Positions 36,624 to 45,154 are shown, counted from the first letter of the stretch. The stretch is 59,337 bases of DNA from Pseudomonadota bacterium (GCA_023430685.1 JAEYZH010000196.1:1-59337); one strand, 5' to 3'. A program made the numbers and translations. The notes: generated by a model from the sequence alone, not told the origin.

Positions 36624-37481
36624 TCATAGCCCGGCGTCGACGCGTGAAAGGAACCCGCGCATCAACTGCGCGCATTCGGCCGCATGCGTTTCGAGCAGGA
36701 AGTGCGGCCCGTCGAGGATGTGGGCTTCCATGCGCGGCAACGCCTGCATCCACGACAGCGTTTCCTCGAGGTCAAAGAAGCGGTCGTGGCGACCCCAGAG
36801 CAGCAGCGCGGGTGGCTGGCGGGTTTCGAGGTAGCGCGCGATTTCGTGGAAGCGCGCGACGTGGTTGCGATAGTCGAGCACGAGCGCACGTTGCAGCGCG
36901 AGCCGACCCGGCAGCGACATCACGTGCCAGTCGTCCTGCCAGCGACGCGGGTCGATGCGCGCGGCGATGTCGGCCGGAATGCCGCCGACGTATTGGTCGC
37001 GCGTGCCGTCGGCGCCGAGGTGCGCGGTCGCTTCGGCCTCGCGTTCCGGCGTCGGATGCCCCCAGTACGCGCGCGTCGCCGACCACTGCGGGCCGAGGCC
37101 GCTCGCGTGCGCATTCGCGTTCTGGATCACGAGGCTGCGTATGCGCTCCGGCGTGCGGGTCGCGAGGTGGAAACCGACCGCGGCGCCATAGTCGTGCAGG
37201 TAGAGATGGAACGAATCGACGCGAAGCTGCGCGAGCAACTCGCCCATGCGATCGGCGAAGCCGGCGAAGGAGGGCGCGTCGACCGGATCGGAGTCGCCGA
37301 ATCCGGGCAGGTCCGGGGCGATCACGAACAGGTCGCGCGCGAGCTCCGTGACGATGTCGCGGAACGATGCCGAGGAGGCCGGGAATCCGTGGATCAGCAG
37401 CAACGCCGGGCGTTCGCAATCACCCGCCAGTACCACGCTCATCGCGGCACCACCGATCGTGAAGCGGCGTGTCTCGCTCAT
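36624..37481 (-). CDS. Alpha/beta hydrolase of haloalkane dehalogenase/epoxide hydrolase type
   Basis: 285 residues. The oxyanion motif H-G-F-P is present, and the nucleophile elbow reads H-D-Y-G, giving an Asp nucleophile as in haloalkane dehalogenases and epoxide hydrolases rather than Ser. The catalytic His is in D-G-P-H-F-L-L-E-T and an acid in G-R-H-D-R-F-F-D. The cap region contains D-Q-Y-V-G-G-I-P-A-D-I. The substrate is not predictable. It sits between the DUF4386 and glxA-like genes, same strand, with short gaps, so probably one operon. Confidence 0.85.
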   Translation of the reverse strand: MSETRRFTIGGAAMSVVLAGDCERPALLLIHGFPASSASFRDIVTELARDLFVIAPDLPGFGDSDPVDAPSFAGFADRMGELLAQLRVDSFHLYLHDYGAAVGFHLATRTPERIRSLVIQNANAHASGLGPQWSATRAYWGHPTPEREAEATAHLGADGTRDQYVGGIPADIAARIDPRRWQDDWHVMSLPGRLALQRALVLDYRNHVARFHEIARYLETRQPPALLLWGRHDRFFDLEETLSWMQALPRMEAHILDGPHFLLETHAAECAQLMRGFLSRVDAGL

Positions 37482-37521
37482 CGTCGCCGTGCTCCGTTTC
37501 GCTCGCCGCGCCGTGAGTCGA

Positions 37522-38232
37522 TCAGGTCGGCTCCGGCGCGAGCACCGGCCGCCTTCCCGTGCGAAGGCCGAACACGAGCAGCCACAGGCAGATGCCGATC
37601 TCGCCGAGCGCGGACGGAATCGACACGATGCTCGCGAATGTCGACTGCGCATACCCGTCCGACAGGGTCGGCGCGATGATGTTGACGAGATAGCCAAAGC
37701 ATCCGGCCATCAACAGGATCCCGAACACCTTCGGCAGCAACCCGGAGCGGAACACGAGCCAGCCGAACGGCAGCAGCCACAATCCCCAGAACACCGTGGA
37801 GATGCGCATGCCGCTGCGATACGACTCGAGCGCGAACGCGGCCTGTGCGCGCAATTGCGCGCCATCGATCGTCGCGAAGCGATCGCCCGCGAGCAACGCG
37901 AGCACGTCGAGCTTGTGGCCGAGCGCGACCAGCGAGATCGGCACGCTGACGACCGCGAACGCGACCATCACGACGGCGACGCGGCGATCGACATGGCCGA
38001 GCAGTGCGTAGAGCACCAGGGGCAGCAGCAGGAACGCGATGTAGCAGACCGCGCCGGCCGCGATCCCGTAGCCGTAGAGCTCCGGCGCAGCCGCGATGTT
38101 GTCGAGCGTCGCGGCGACGTTGCCGTCGACCGTGTAGCGCGACGGGAGATAGAGCAGGTTGAACATCCCCGTCAGCACGACGATCAGGTAGAGCAGCCCC
38201 GCGATGCGGGCGGTGGTCTGGTTCGTGCCCAT
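37522..38232 (-). CDS. DUF4386 family membrane protein
   Basis: 236 residues with six or more transmembrane helices. The opening R-I-A-G-L-L-Y-L-I-V-V-L-T-G-M-F and the later L-P-F-G-W-L-V-F-R-S-G-L-L-P-K-V-F-G-I-L-L are typical of DUF4386. Function is unknown; members occur as single genes in many bacteria. It is the first gene of the presumed operon leading to the hydrolase, GlxA-type regulator and PfpI-like protein. Confidence 0.8.
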   Translation of the reverse strand: MGTNQTTARIAGLLYLIVVLTGMFNLLYLPSRYTVDGNVAATLDNIAAAPELYGYGIAAGAVCYIAFLLLPLVLYALLGHVDRRVAVVMVAFAVVSVPISLVALGHKLDVLALLAGDRFATIDGAQLRAQAAFALESYRSGMRISTVFWGLWLLPFGWLVFRSGLLPKVFGILLMAGCFGYLVNIIAPTLSDGYAQSTFASIVSIPSALGEIGICLWLLVFGLRTGRRPVLAPEPT

Positions 38233-38327
38233 GTCGACTCGTCTCCTCGGGGGAAGGCGCGATCGCGCCTGCGCCGCGCGGCCGCTACGGCAAGTGACTC
38301 ACGCTTCCAAGTCGGCCGGGAGTACCA

Positions 38328-38561
38328 CTAGTCCACCCTGCCCTTCTCCGCGCGCTCCTGCGGGAGCATGCACGCCGGATTGCGCCGGTAGCGCAGGTAG
38401 CCGGCCAGCGCGAAGATGCCCGCGGAAACCACGCCCCACGCGAGCGCGAACTGCAGCGCGACGTCGAGCGGCTTGCCCTTGAGCGCCTGCACCGCCGCGA
38501 GCACGACGAATGCGATCGCGAAAGCCATCGCGAATCGCCTGATCCAGAACAAGGGTCCCAT
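38328..38561 (-). CDS. Small membrane protein, 77 residues
   Basis: Two hydrophobic segments (about 8-27 and 34-57) flank a short polar loop with K-G-K-P-L-D; the C-terminal 20 residues are charged. The topology suggests a two-helix inner membrane protein. I do not recognise a family. No clear ribosome site is seen upstream of the ATG. Confidence 0.55.
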   Translation of the reverse strand: MGPLFWIRRFAMAFAIAFVVLAAVQALKGKPLDVALQFALAWGVVSAGIFALAGYLRYRRNPACMLPQERAEKGRVD

Positions 38562-38597
38562 GGCGACACGTTAGCAGGCCGCAAGGCGGGCAGCCAA

Positions 38598-38999
38598 TCA
38601 CGGCTTCGGTGGCGCTTCCGACGCGCGGCGCGAACGCAGCGCCTGCAACTGCCGCAAGAACCAGGCGCGGCTCGGCTCCGCTTCGGCTTCGCCACATCGC
38701 ACGAGGTAGGGCTTGCGCGAGCGGCTGCTGCCGGTCGCGGCGAGTTCGATGAAGGCCTCGGTCGACTCGATGCTGCCCTTGCCACGCAGGTAGTCGAGCT
38801 TGCGCTCGAGATGCTTGCTCGCACGCGCGGCGTCGTACCACTGCCCGTTGCGCGCGAAGCGGCAACCGGACTGTTCGAGCGCCTCGAACAGACCCGCTAT
38901 CTCCGCATCGACCGACGGCGGCGTGGCTTGCGCGAATGAGGGCACGCACGGGAACGCGAGCGCCGCGAGCAACAGGAAACGTACGGCGCTTCGAGGCAG
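38598..38999 (-). CDS. DUF5329/YfeK-like exported protein, start uncertain
   Basis: The mature part (from about 38927 down) matches DUF5329: D-A-E-I-A-G-L-F-E-A-L-E-Q-S-G-C-R-F-x-R-N-G-x-W-Y, then E-A-x-x-H-L-x-x-K-L-D-Y-L, S-T-E-x-F-I and P-Y-x-V-R-C. A signal core L-L-L-A-A-L-A-F-P-C-V-P-S-F-A precedes it. No ATG or GTG lies at a sensible place: in-frame candidates are CTG at 38999 and TTG at 38972, or GTG codons inside the REP element that begins at 39007. The end given here is the CTG; true start unknown. Confidence 0.7.
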   Translation of the reverse strand: MPRSAVRFLLLAALAFPCVPSFAQATPPSVDAEIAGLFEALEQSGCRFARNGQWYDAARASKHLERKLDYLRGKGSIESTEAFIELAATGSSRSRKPYLVRCGEAEAEPSRAWFLRQLQALRSRRASEAPPKP

Positions 39000-39006
39000 C
39001 CCTAAC

Positions 39007-39179
39007 GTAGGAGCGCACCCTGTGCGCGATGCGCGGCAAACCGCATGCCCGCGTGCCACCGATTCGCTGCGCGGATCGCCCACAGGGTGGGCTCCTACGA
39101 GGTGCGTCGATGCGCGGTAGCCCGCATGCCCGCGTGCAACCGGTTTCCTGCGCGGATCGCCCACAGGGTGGGCTCCTAC
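39007..39179. repeat. REP family A: one full unit and a second right arm
   Basis: Full unit 39007-39098 (left GCGCAC-type, right GCCCAC-type arm). The second copy, 39099-39179, keeps its spacer and right arm but its left arm has been lost. It directly abuts the 5' end of the DUF5329-like gene. Confidence 0.88.
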
Positions 39180-39229
39180 GAAAAGCATCGATGTGCGGGA
39201 AGCGTCGATGTGCGTACCGAACTGCATCC

Positions 39230-39529
39230 TCAAGCGCCGCCGAGACCGTGGCCGCCGACCGGCGTCGTCTCTATGTACTGCTCGAACGCGGCGATCAGCG
39301 GCTTCGCCCGCGCGATCGAGTCCTTGACGAATGGAAGCGACAGCGAAGCGGCATGGCTGTGCTTGCCGTCCCAGATCTCGGTGACCCAGATCACGTCGGC
39401 ATCCGACGCATCCATCGACACCACGTAGGACAGGCAACCCGGCATCTGCGAAACGCCTTCGAGCAGGATCGCGGCCAGGTCGTCGCGACGCCCTGCCACC
39501 GCTCGCATCTTTCCGATCACTCCGTACAT
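39230..39529 (-). CDS. Antibiotic biosynthesis monooxygenase (ABM) domain protein
   Basis: 99 residues forming one ABM-type ferredoxin-like domain: M-Y-G-V-I-G-K-M-R-A-V-x-G-R-R-D-D-L, then G-C-L-S-Y-V-V-S and W-V-T-E-I-W-D. This resembles YgiN-type quinol monooxygenases. The ATG at 39529 starts the domain directly. The same frame stays open to 39736, where it begins with a signal sequence (R-R-S-F-L-A-S-L-V-A-A-T-A-A-L-V-A-C-A), separated from the domain by the REP unit at 39561-39652. A longer product of 168 residues is therefore possible. Confidence 0.75.
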   Translation of the reverse strand: MYGVIGKMRAVAGRRDDLAAILLEGVSQMPGCLSYVVSMDASDADVIWVTEIWDGKHSHAASLSLPFVKDSIARAKPLIAAFEQYIETTPVGGHGLGGA

Positions 39530-39560
39530 TCGATTCTCTCCGGTTCCTGGAACGATCCTT

Positions 39561-39652
39561 GTAGGAGCGCACCCTGTGCGCGATCGCGCGTCAATCGTCC
39601 CTGCGCGAACGATCGGTTTCCGGCGCGGATCGCCCACAGGGTGGGCTCCTAC
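39561..39652. repeat. REP family A unit between a signal sequence and an ABM domain
   Basis: One full unit, left arm GCGCAC type, right arm GCCCAC type. It lies in the open frame that links a lipoprotein-like signal sequence (39736 downward) to the ABM gene (39529 downward). Confidence 0.88.
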
Positions 39653-39736
39653 ACGCGTCGGGGCCGGTGCGCACGCGACGAGGGCTGCAGTGGCCGCAAC
39701 GAGGCTTGCGAGAAAGCTCCGCCTGGCGAACATCAT
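39653..39736 (-). pseudogene. Orphaned lipoprotein/Tat-like signal sequence
   Basis: The minus-strand frame starting at 39736 reads M-M-F-A-R-R-S-F-L-A-S-L-V-A-A-T-A-A-L-V-A-C-A-P, a classic signal with twin Arg and a lipobox-like L-V-A-C. It is followed at once by a REP unit. Either it is the true N-terminus of the ABM protein with a repeat-derived linker, or it is a leader separated from its gene by the repeat. Confidence 0.5.
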
Positions 39737-40202
39737 GCGTCTGCGGCCTCCGATGCCTTCGGTTCATGCGGGATCCCCGCACGCAACGCGTCGAGCACAA
39801 CCTAGCACGGGCAAGCCGGTGCGACGACCGCTCGTCGTCCAATCGCAGGCCTTGCACACTCACATGCCCATGCGCGGCACGCGCGGGACGCCAGGCTGGA
39901 CGCGCAAAGCGCCGCCGCACTCTCGCCTCGACGCGAACGAGCAGCCTTCCGACCTGCGGTCGTCCAGCCTGCAAAGCATTCGTAGGCTGGACGCGCAAAG
40001 CGCGGCCGGCGCTCTTGCTTCAACGCGAACAGCAGCCGGCCGACCTGCGGTCGTCCAGCCTGCAAAGCATTCGTAGGCTGGACGCGCAAAGCGCGGCCGG
40101 CGCTCTTGCTTCAGCGCGAACAGCAGCCGGCCGACCTGCGGTCGTCCAGCCTACGGAGATCTTGCATGCGGGATTCGTCAAACACGCCGGTGAACCCGCG
40201 AC
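39737..40202. repeat. Intergenic gap with three tandem family B units (39892-40154)
   Basis: 466 bases. Three units start near 39892, 39982 and 40073, with a period of about 90. Each is bounded by GTAGGCTGGACGCG (first copy CAGGCTGGACGCG) and CGTCCAGCCT. Outside the units (39737-39891, 40155-40202) nothing was recognised. Confidence 0.88.
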
Positions 40203-40619
40203 CTACCCGTAGCGCTTCCGCAACGCCGCCACCGATTGCACGACCAGCGTTTCGAGCACCTTGGCGTCGAGATCGGCGAGTTGCCTGAAATACAGGCAGG
40301 ACTTGCCGAGCTTGTGCTTGCCGAGCTTGGCGAGCAGTGCGGCCGATGCCTTCTCCTCGCAGTCGAGGTAGAGCACGATCTCGCGACCCCGGATCGCGAA
40401 TCCCGCGAGCGGCGCATCGCCGCTGCGCCCGCTGTCGTAGACGTAGTGATAGCTGCCGTGACCGACGATGCCCGCACCCCACATCTTCGCGGGCTCGCCC
40501 GTGATGCGTTCGAGCAATGCCATCAGCTTCGAGCAATCCGCGCGCTGCGTGTCGCTGCCTTTGGCGAGCAGGTAGGTTTCGACGCCCGCTGGTGTGGGCT
40601 TGGTCTTGTTCTCGGGCAT
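40203..40619 (-). CDS. DUF1801 family protein
   Basis: 138 residues. It has the DUF1801/YdhG-like pattern: R-A-D-C-x-K-L-M-A-L-L-E-R-I-T-G-E-P-A-K-M-W-G, then G-S-Y-H-Y-V-Y and F-A-I-R-G-R-E-I-V-L-Y-L, and late L-G-K-H-K-L-G-K-S-C-L-Y. The family is cytoplasmic, of unknown biochemical function. The start M-P-E-N-K-T was chosen; an upstream in-frame start would add 30 residues. Confidence 0.82.
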   Translation of the reverse strand: MPENKTKPTPAGVETYLLAKGSDTQRADCSKLMALLERITGEPAKMWGAGIVGHGSYHYVYDSGRSGDAPLAGFAIRGREIVLYLDCEEKASAALLAKLGKHKLGKSCLYFRQLADLDAKVLETLVVQSVAALRKRYG

Positions 40620-40740
40620 CGCATCCTCCTCGGGCTGCACCGCTTCGAAAGCGCTTGCGGGTTCGGACGGCTGGCCGTGATCCGGCACTTCGATCACGCT
40701 CGACCGCAATGCGGGCTGCGGACTCGGCGCACGGTCACCG

Positions 40741-41202
40741 TCATCGCCACCACGAGAGCGGCCCGCACGCCATCAGCGTATTGCACACGATCAATTGGTT
40801 GACGCAGAAGCCAGCGACCACGCAGCCGAAACCGACGCCCAGCGCCGCAAGCTGGCCGCTGCCCTCGCGAACGACGAGCCAGCCGACGATCAAACCGAGC
40901 GCCGCGCCGGGCAACGACGACAGATGGCCGAGACCGAGCAGGCCATCGGGCGTCGTGCGCGACAGCGCCACGGCCCAATACCCTGCGAACGTCGCGAGCA
41001 AGGCGACAGTAGCCCCGAGCGTGAACAACGGCGCCGGCCGCAGCAGCACGGACAGAACGATCGCCGCGCCGAAGACGCTCGCGTAGTACCAGGGGCCAAG
41101 GTAAAGCGGATCACCGAACACCAGCGCGGCGGCCAGCGGCATGGCGGAGGTGAGGGCGGCGAGGAGGACTTCGGTCCATCGTGACATCGTCGGTCTGTTC
41201 AT
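40741..41202 (-). CDS. Small multi-pass membrane protein
   Basis: About 153 residues with four hydrophobic stretches (T-S-A-M-P-L-A-A-A-L-V-F; S-V-F-G-A-A-I-V-L-S-V-L-L; L-G-A-T-V-A-L-L-A-T-F-A-G-Y; G-A-A-L-G-L-I-V-G-W-L-V-V) and a final Cys-containing segment. I do not recognise a family. Starts at 41229, 41202 or 41187 are all possible. It is divergent from the ABC exporter gene. Confidence 0.6.
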   Translation of the reverse strand: MNRPTMSRWTEVLLAALTSAMPLAAALVFGDPLYLGPWYYASVFGAAIVLSVLLRPAPLFTLGATVALLATFAGYWAVALSRTTPDGLLGLGHLSSLPGAALGLIVGWLVVREGSGQLAALGVGFGCVVAGFCVNQLIVCNTLMACGPLSWWR

Positions 41203-41290
41203 CGATGCGAATCTGCATCCGAGCATCACACGCTCGCTCTGCCTCGTTCAAGACGGAATGCGACAATGCGCGGCCGCACCGGAGCCGCGC

Positions 41291-43126
41291 ATGATCTTCC
41301 GCTGGTTCGAATCGTTGATCGACCTGTTCGCCGATCCAGGCGACGGCGCGCCGCCGAACGGCCTCGCGCGCTTCTACTGGCACTACCTGCGCCAGGTGCG
41401 CGGAATCCTCGTCGCGGTGTGCGTGCTCGGCTTCCTCGTCGCATGGGTCGAGGTGCTGCTGTTCGACTTCCTCGGGCGCCTCGTCGATCTTGCGGGCGCG
41501 GTGCCGTCCCCGAACTTCTTCGCGACGCACGGCCGCGAGCTGCTCGGCATGGCGCTCGTCGCGCTGGTCGCGCGGCCGGTGCTGCTCGGCCTGCACGACC
41601 TCATGGTGAACCAGGCGCTGGTGCCCGGCCTCACCGCGCGCATCCGCTGGCAGCAGCATCGCCACGTGGTGCGGCAGAGCCTCGCTTTCTTCCAGAACGA
41701 CCACGCGGGCCGCATCGCGAACCGCATCATGCAGACCGGCGCGAGCCTGCGCGAGTCGGCGGTGCAGATCGTCGACGCGCTCTGGTACGTCACGATCTAC
41801 ACCGGCACCGCGCTGTTCCTGTTCGCGCAGGCCGATCCGCGCCTGATGGTTCCGCTCGCGCTCTGGCTGGTCGGCTACATCGCTCTGCTCGCGTTCTTCG
41901 TGCCGCGCGTGAAGGCACGCTCCGCGCTCGCGTCCGAAGCGCGCTCGCACCTGATGGGCCGCATCGTCGACGGCTACACCAACATCGCGACGCTGAAGCT
42001 CTTTCCGCATGCGAACCGCGAGGACGCCTACGTCGCCGAGGCGGTCGCCGACAACGCGGGCAAGGTGCGCCGGATGACGCGCATGACCACCGCGATGGAC
42101 GTCAGCATCACCGCGTTCAACGGGCTGCTGATCGCAGGGACCTCGGGACTCGGGTTGTGGCTCTGGCATCGCGGCGCGATCACCGCGGGCGACATCGCGC
42201 TGTCGACCGGCCTCGTGATCCGCATCAACAACATGTCGGGCTGGATCATGTGGGTGGTCAACGGCATCTTCGAGGACATCGGCACCGTGCAGGACGGCAT
42301 GGAAACCGTCGCACGGCCACACGGCGTCGTCGACCGGACCGACGCACGCGCGCTCGTCGTCTCGCGCGGCGAGGTGCGCTTCGAAGGCATCCGCTTCCAC
42401 TACGGCAAGGCCGGCGGCGTGATCGAAGCGCTCGACCTCGTGGTGCAGCCGGGCGAACGCATCGGCCTGGTCGGACCATCGGGCGCGGGCAAGTCGACGC
42501 TCGTCAACCTGCTGCTCCGGCTCTACGACCTCGAGGGCGGCCGCATCCTCATCGATGGCCAGGACATCGCGACGGTGACGCAGGAAAGCCTGCGCGGGCA
42601 GATCGGCGTGGTGACGCAGGACACGTCCCTGCTACACCGGTCGATCCGCGAGAACCTGCTCTACGGTCGTCCGGATGCCGACGACGCGCGCGTCGAGGCC
42701 GCGGTGCGCGCGGCGCGCGCCGACGCGTTCATCGCCTCGCTCGTCGACGGCGAGGGCCGCACCGGCTACGAAGCGCAGGTCGGCGAGCGCGGCGTCAAGC
42801 TTTCGGGCGGGCAGCGCCAGCGCATCGCGATCGCACGCGTGCTGCTGAAGGACGCGCCGATCCTGCTGCTCGACGAAGCCACCTCGGCGCTCGACTCGGA
42901 AGTCGAAGCCGCAATCCAGGACAGCCTCGACACGCTGATGCAGGGCAAGACCGTCATCGCGATCGCGCACCGCCTCTCGACGATCGCGCGCATGGACCGC
43001 CTCGTCGTCATGGACCAGGGCCACATCGTCGAGAGCGGCACGCACGCCGAACTCGTCGCACGCGACGGCCTGTACGCGCGCCTGTGGCAGCGCCAAACCG
43101 GCGGATTCGTCGCCGCCGATGCGTGA
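41291..43126 (+). CDS. ABC exporter, fused membrane and ATPase domains
   Basis: 611 residues. Residues about 35-330 form the type I exporter membrane domain with the usual loop Q-Q-H-R-H-V-V-R-Q-S-L-A-F-F-Q-N-D-H-A-G-R-I-A-N-R. The ATPase domain has Walker A G-P-S-G-A-G-K-S-T, signature L-S-G-G-Q-R-Q-R, Walker B L-L-L-D-E-A-T-S-A-L-D and the H-loop A-H-R-L-S-T. It would act as a homodimer or heterodimer; its substrate (lipid, drug or peptide) is not evident. The start M-I-F-R-W was chosen over an in-frame ATG at 41141 antisense to the neighbour. Confidence 0.9.
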   Translation: MIFRWFESLIDLFADPGDGAPPNGLARFYWHYLRQVRGILVAVCVLGFLVAWVEVLLFDFLGRLVDLAGAVPSPNFFATHGRELLGMALVALVARPVLLGLHDLMVNQALVPGLTARIRWQQHRHVVRQSLAFFQNDHAGRIANRIMQTGASLRESAVQIVDALWYVTIYTGTALFLFAQADPRLMVPLALWLVGYIALLAFFVPRVKARSALASEARSHLMGRIVDGYTNIATLKLFPHANREDAYVAEAVADNAGKVRRMTRMTTAMDVSITAFNGLLIAGTSGLGLWLWHRGAITAGDIALSTGLVIRINNMSGWIMWVVNGIFEDIGTVQDGMETVARPHGVVDRTDARALVVSRGEVRFEGIRFHYGKAGGVIEALDLVVQPGERIGLVGPSGAGKSTLVNLLLRLYDLEGGRILIDGQDIATVTQESLRGQIGVVTQDTSLLHRSIRENLLYGRPDADDARVEAAVRAARADAFIASLVDGEGRTGYEAQVGERGVKLSGGQRQRIAIARVLLKDAPILLLDEATSALDSEVEAAIQDSLDTLMQGKTVIAIAHRLSTIARMDRLVVMDQGHIVESGTHAELVARDGLYARLWQRQTGGFVAADA

Positions 43127-43141
43127 ACGCCGATCGCACCT

Positions 43142-43170
43142 GTAGGAGCGCACCCTGTGCGCGACCGCGA
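43142..43170. repeat. Single REP family A arm (GCGCAC type)
   Basis: GTAGGAGCGCACCCTGTGCGCG with no inverted partner, 15 bases after the ABC exporter stop, in the gap to the convergent tautomerase gene. Possible terminator hairpin. Confidence 0.8.
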
Positions 43171-43186
43171 GAACCCGCCCATCAAC

Positions 43187-43408
43187 TCACGATCGACCTT
43201 CCGCCCGACTCGCCTCGCTCCGTTTCCAGTCGTCAGTCAACTGCCCCGCATACCCCCAATTCTCCTCGGCAATCTCCTGCAACACGATATGCGTGTGCTC
43301 GGGCTTCTTCCCGAGGATGCGCACGAGCGCATCGGTGAACGCGTGGACGAGCGCGGCCTTCTGCTCGCGGGTGGCGCCAGCGGTGATCTGCAGATTGACG
43401 TACGGCAT
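43187..43408 (-). CDS. 4-Oxalocrotonate tautomerase family protein
   Basis: 73 residues. After removal of the initiator Met, the catalytic Pro1 is exposed (M-P-Y-V-N-L-Q-I-T). The segment T-R-E-Q-K-A-A-L-V-H-A-F-T-D-A-L and the I-V-L-Q-E-I-A-E-E-N-W-G stretch fit the tautomerase/PptA type. The substrate is unknown. The shorter start is required by the Pro1 mechanism. Confidence 0.88.
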   Translation of the reverse strand: MPYVNLQITAGATREQKAALVHAFTDALVRILGKKPEHTHIVLQEIAEENWGYAGQLTDDWKRSEASRAEGRS

Positions 43409-43718
43409 CGGGTCCTCTCGTTGTTGTCGGAAATCGCAACGCCGAGAGTACCGCACTCGATCAACGACCTTGGTCCCGTCCACTGCCCTTGCTTTCGCGC
43501 GCGTAACCTGCCTCGCGCTGCGCGCGGATGTAATGACCCAGTGAAGACATGCTCAGGCCTCGCCCTTGATCAGGGACGCGACACGCGTGGCGTCGAGAAA
43601 GGTGACTCTGACCCCGATTTTCCTGGTTTTCATTTTGTTATAGGGGATGGCAGCACCGAGAATACCGTACTCAATAACTACACCCCCCTTTACGTTGTTC
43701 CCCTTACGTTGGGCGGGA
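43409..43718. other. Left edge of the accessory islet, no gene recognised
   Basis: About 310 bases. Composition falls from GC-rich to near balanced at about 43600. The stretch GTGACTCTGACCCCGATTTTC (43600-43620) resembles, from memory, the GGGGTCAGAGTC motif that recurs around mobile REP-associated elements. A short minus-strand frame (43553-43756) overlaps the next gene and looks spurious. Confidence 0.35.
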
Positions 43719-44525
43719 TCATCCTTGCGACAGCAAATACCTGAGCAACCTGCCATTCCGGTCTGGTGGCAATGCGATTATGAGATCGTAGAGGTCCGCT
43801 GTGATATCGCAGCCTTTCGCCTTATCAATGCCTGCCGCCTGCAGATTCTGGAGTATCGCAACATCCGCACCGTGCTTTCGCTGTAACTGACCGATCGCGA
43901 CCTCGAGATCATTGGCCACATCAACTTGCTCAGGAACTGGCTGCGGTTGCTCGGCAGACGTCTTGATAACATTGGTCAAAGCCGCAAGATCCGCGCTTAT
44001 CAGTTCGCTTTGCACATGATCCTTGATATTGATTGCACCGTGCTCCTGCGGAAACAGGAACTTGTAGCAGAGCAACGGATCCTGCTTTCGCAGTTCGCGC
44101 ATTTCACGCGTGATCACTGACATGTACGTCACGACAGCGTGATCGGCTGCCACCGGTACGCGTCTCTGGATCATCTGTTCCATTCGTGGCTTCAGTTGAG
44201 CTATGAGGTCCGATTCCTTGACTCCGTTCCTCAAACCCTCCTCGAGGTCGGTCATGAAGCCGTTGTACGTGGCCTGATCGTGCTGCTTCAATGCCTGAAA
44301 CACGGGCATTTCCAGCAGTTCACGCTCGGCCTGCTCAAGGTCGTGCGGTAGCGACAACGCGGGAACAACAATTTCCCTTGCCAAGGTAGTGAACACGCTG
44401 AAAAGCACAACGAACACTATGACGTAGGTGGTGTTCCGCTGCGCTCGACTTGGAACGACCAGCATGGCCACCACCGCCGCCAGCGCGCCCGCCACTGCAG
44501 CCGCTCCAATCGAGTACCAACTCAT
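43719..44525 (-). CDS. Orphan membrane protein of the islet, 268 residues
   Basis: Two N-terminal transmembrane helices (about 5-25 and 33-52, joined by P-S-R-A-Q-R-N) are followed by a 210-residue soluble region rich in Leu, Glu and Asp with no family I recognise. A helical stretch with L-E-Q-A-E-R-E-L-L-E and a C-terminal L-D-L/I-I-A-L-P-P-D-R-N-G-R segment are visible. GC content is clearly below that of flanking housekeeping genes, which suggests recent acquisition. Function unknown. Confidence 0.65.
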   Translation of the reverse strand: MSWYSIGAAAVAGALAAVVAMLVVPSRAQRNTTYVIVFVVLFSVFTTLAREIVVPALSLPHDLEQAERELLEMPVFQALKQHDQATYNGFMTDLEEGLRNGVKESDLIAQLKPRMEQMIQRRVPVAADHAVVTYMSVITREMRELRKQDPLLCYKFLFPQEHGAINIKDHVQSELISADLAALTNVIKTSAEQPQPVPEQVDVANDLEVAIGQLQRKHGADVAILQNLQAAGIDKAKGCDITADLYDLIIALPPDRNGRLLRYLLSQG

Positions 44526-45154
44526 GTCGCCCCTTTGATTGCCATGCCAGATGCCAGGATCAATCAGAGCCGCGCAGCGGAATCAGTTTCGAATGTCGAA
44601 TGGACTCCCCACGTGTCGCCCTACGTTTTCCACGAGCCAGACTCAAGGGCCGACACTTCAGGACGCGGGATCATTGGATCAGCCCACCATGCATGCTGCG
44701 CACCCAAACCCGACTGCGCCACCACGGTCGCCGTCGATCTTGCAAAGGACGTAATCGAGCTCGCCTTCGCCGGTGCGAATGCGAGAATCCTCGAGCGACA
44801 GCGACCGGCCCATGCCCCCTTCTCACGCGTTCAACAATCCCCCCGCTGCGGCGCATCGTCAAGGAGGCGCGGCTCAATCTAGCCACCCCCTCCCGAGAAT
44901 CCGCACCCAGCCCCCGGAAGATTACCGGCGCAGGTTTTGCTCAATTACTGGCTCCGTCCCCTATTCTGAGCGACGAAGTCGCTGCATCTTGCGGTCCGCG
45001 AGGCAGGCAGGCGCGGGCGGGGCGTGCATCACTGGAAGCAAGCGATGCAGACGTTCCAGATCGTGCTCGGCGAAGATCGCGTGCCAGTCAACGCATGACG
45101 TCAACCGCAGATCGTTTGAGAGACCCGCGGGCCGCTTCAGCATACAGTTGAGCA
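44526..45154. other. Islet interior: IS110 remnant and otherwise no convincing gene
   Basis: 630 bases. Apart from the IS110 fragment (44718-44885), there is a 65-codon minus-strand frame (44961-45158) with V-D-W-H-A-I-F-A-E-H-D-L that I cannot identify, and a CTCCGTCCCC motif near 44950. Probably a graveyard of partial insertions. Confidence 0.4.
44718..44885 (+). pseudogene. IS110-family transposase N-terminal remnant
   Basis: The plus frame reads T-T-V-A-V-D-L-A-K-D-V-I-E-L-A-F-A-G-A-N-A-R-I-L-E-R, the recognisable start of the IS110-type DEDD (RuvC-like) transposase with its first catalytic Asp. It lacks an ATG and then breaks: the following I-V-K-E-A-R segment, matching I-V-M-E-A-C in intact proteins, is in another frame. 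No further transposase parts are found, so this is an old decayed copy. Confidence 0.7.

Noticed and set aside
43553..43756. Small minus-strand gene overlapping the orphan membrane protein
   Set aside because: It overlaps the neighbour in another frame, lacks a ribosome site and reads like repeat-derived text.
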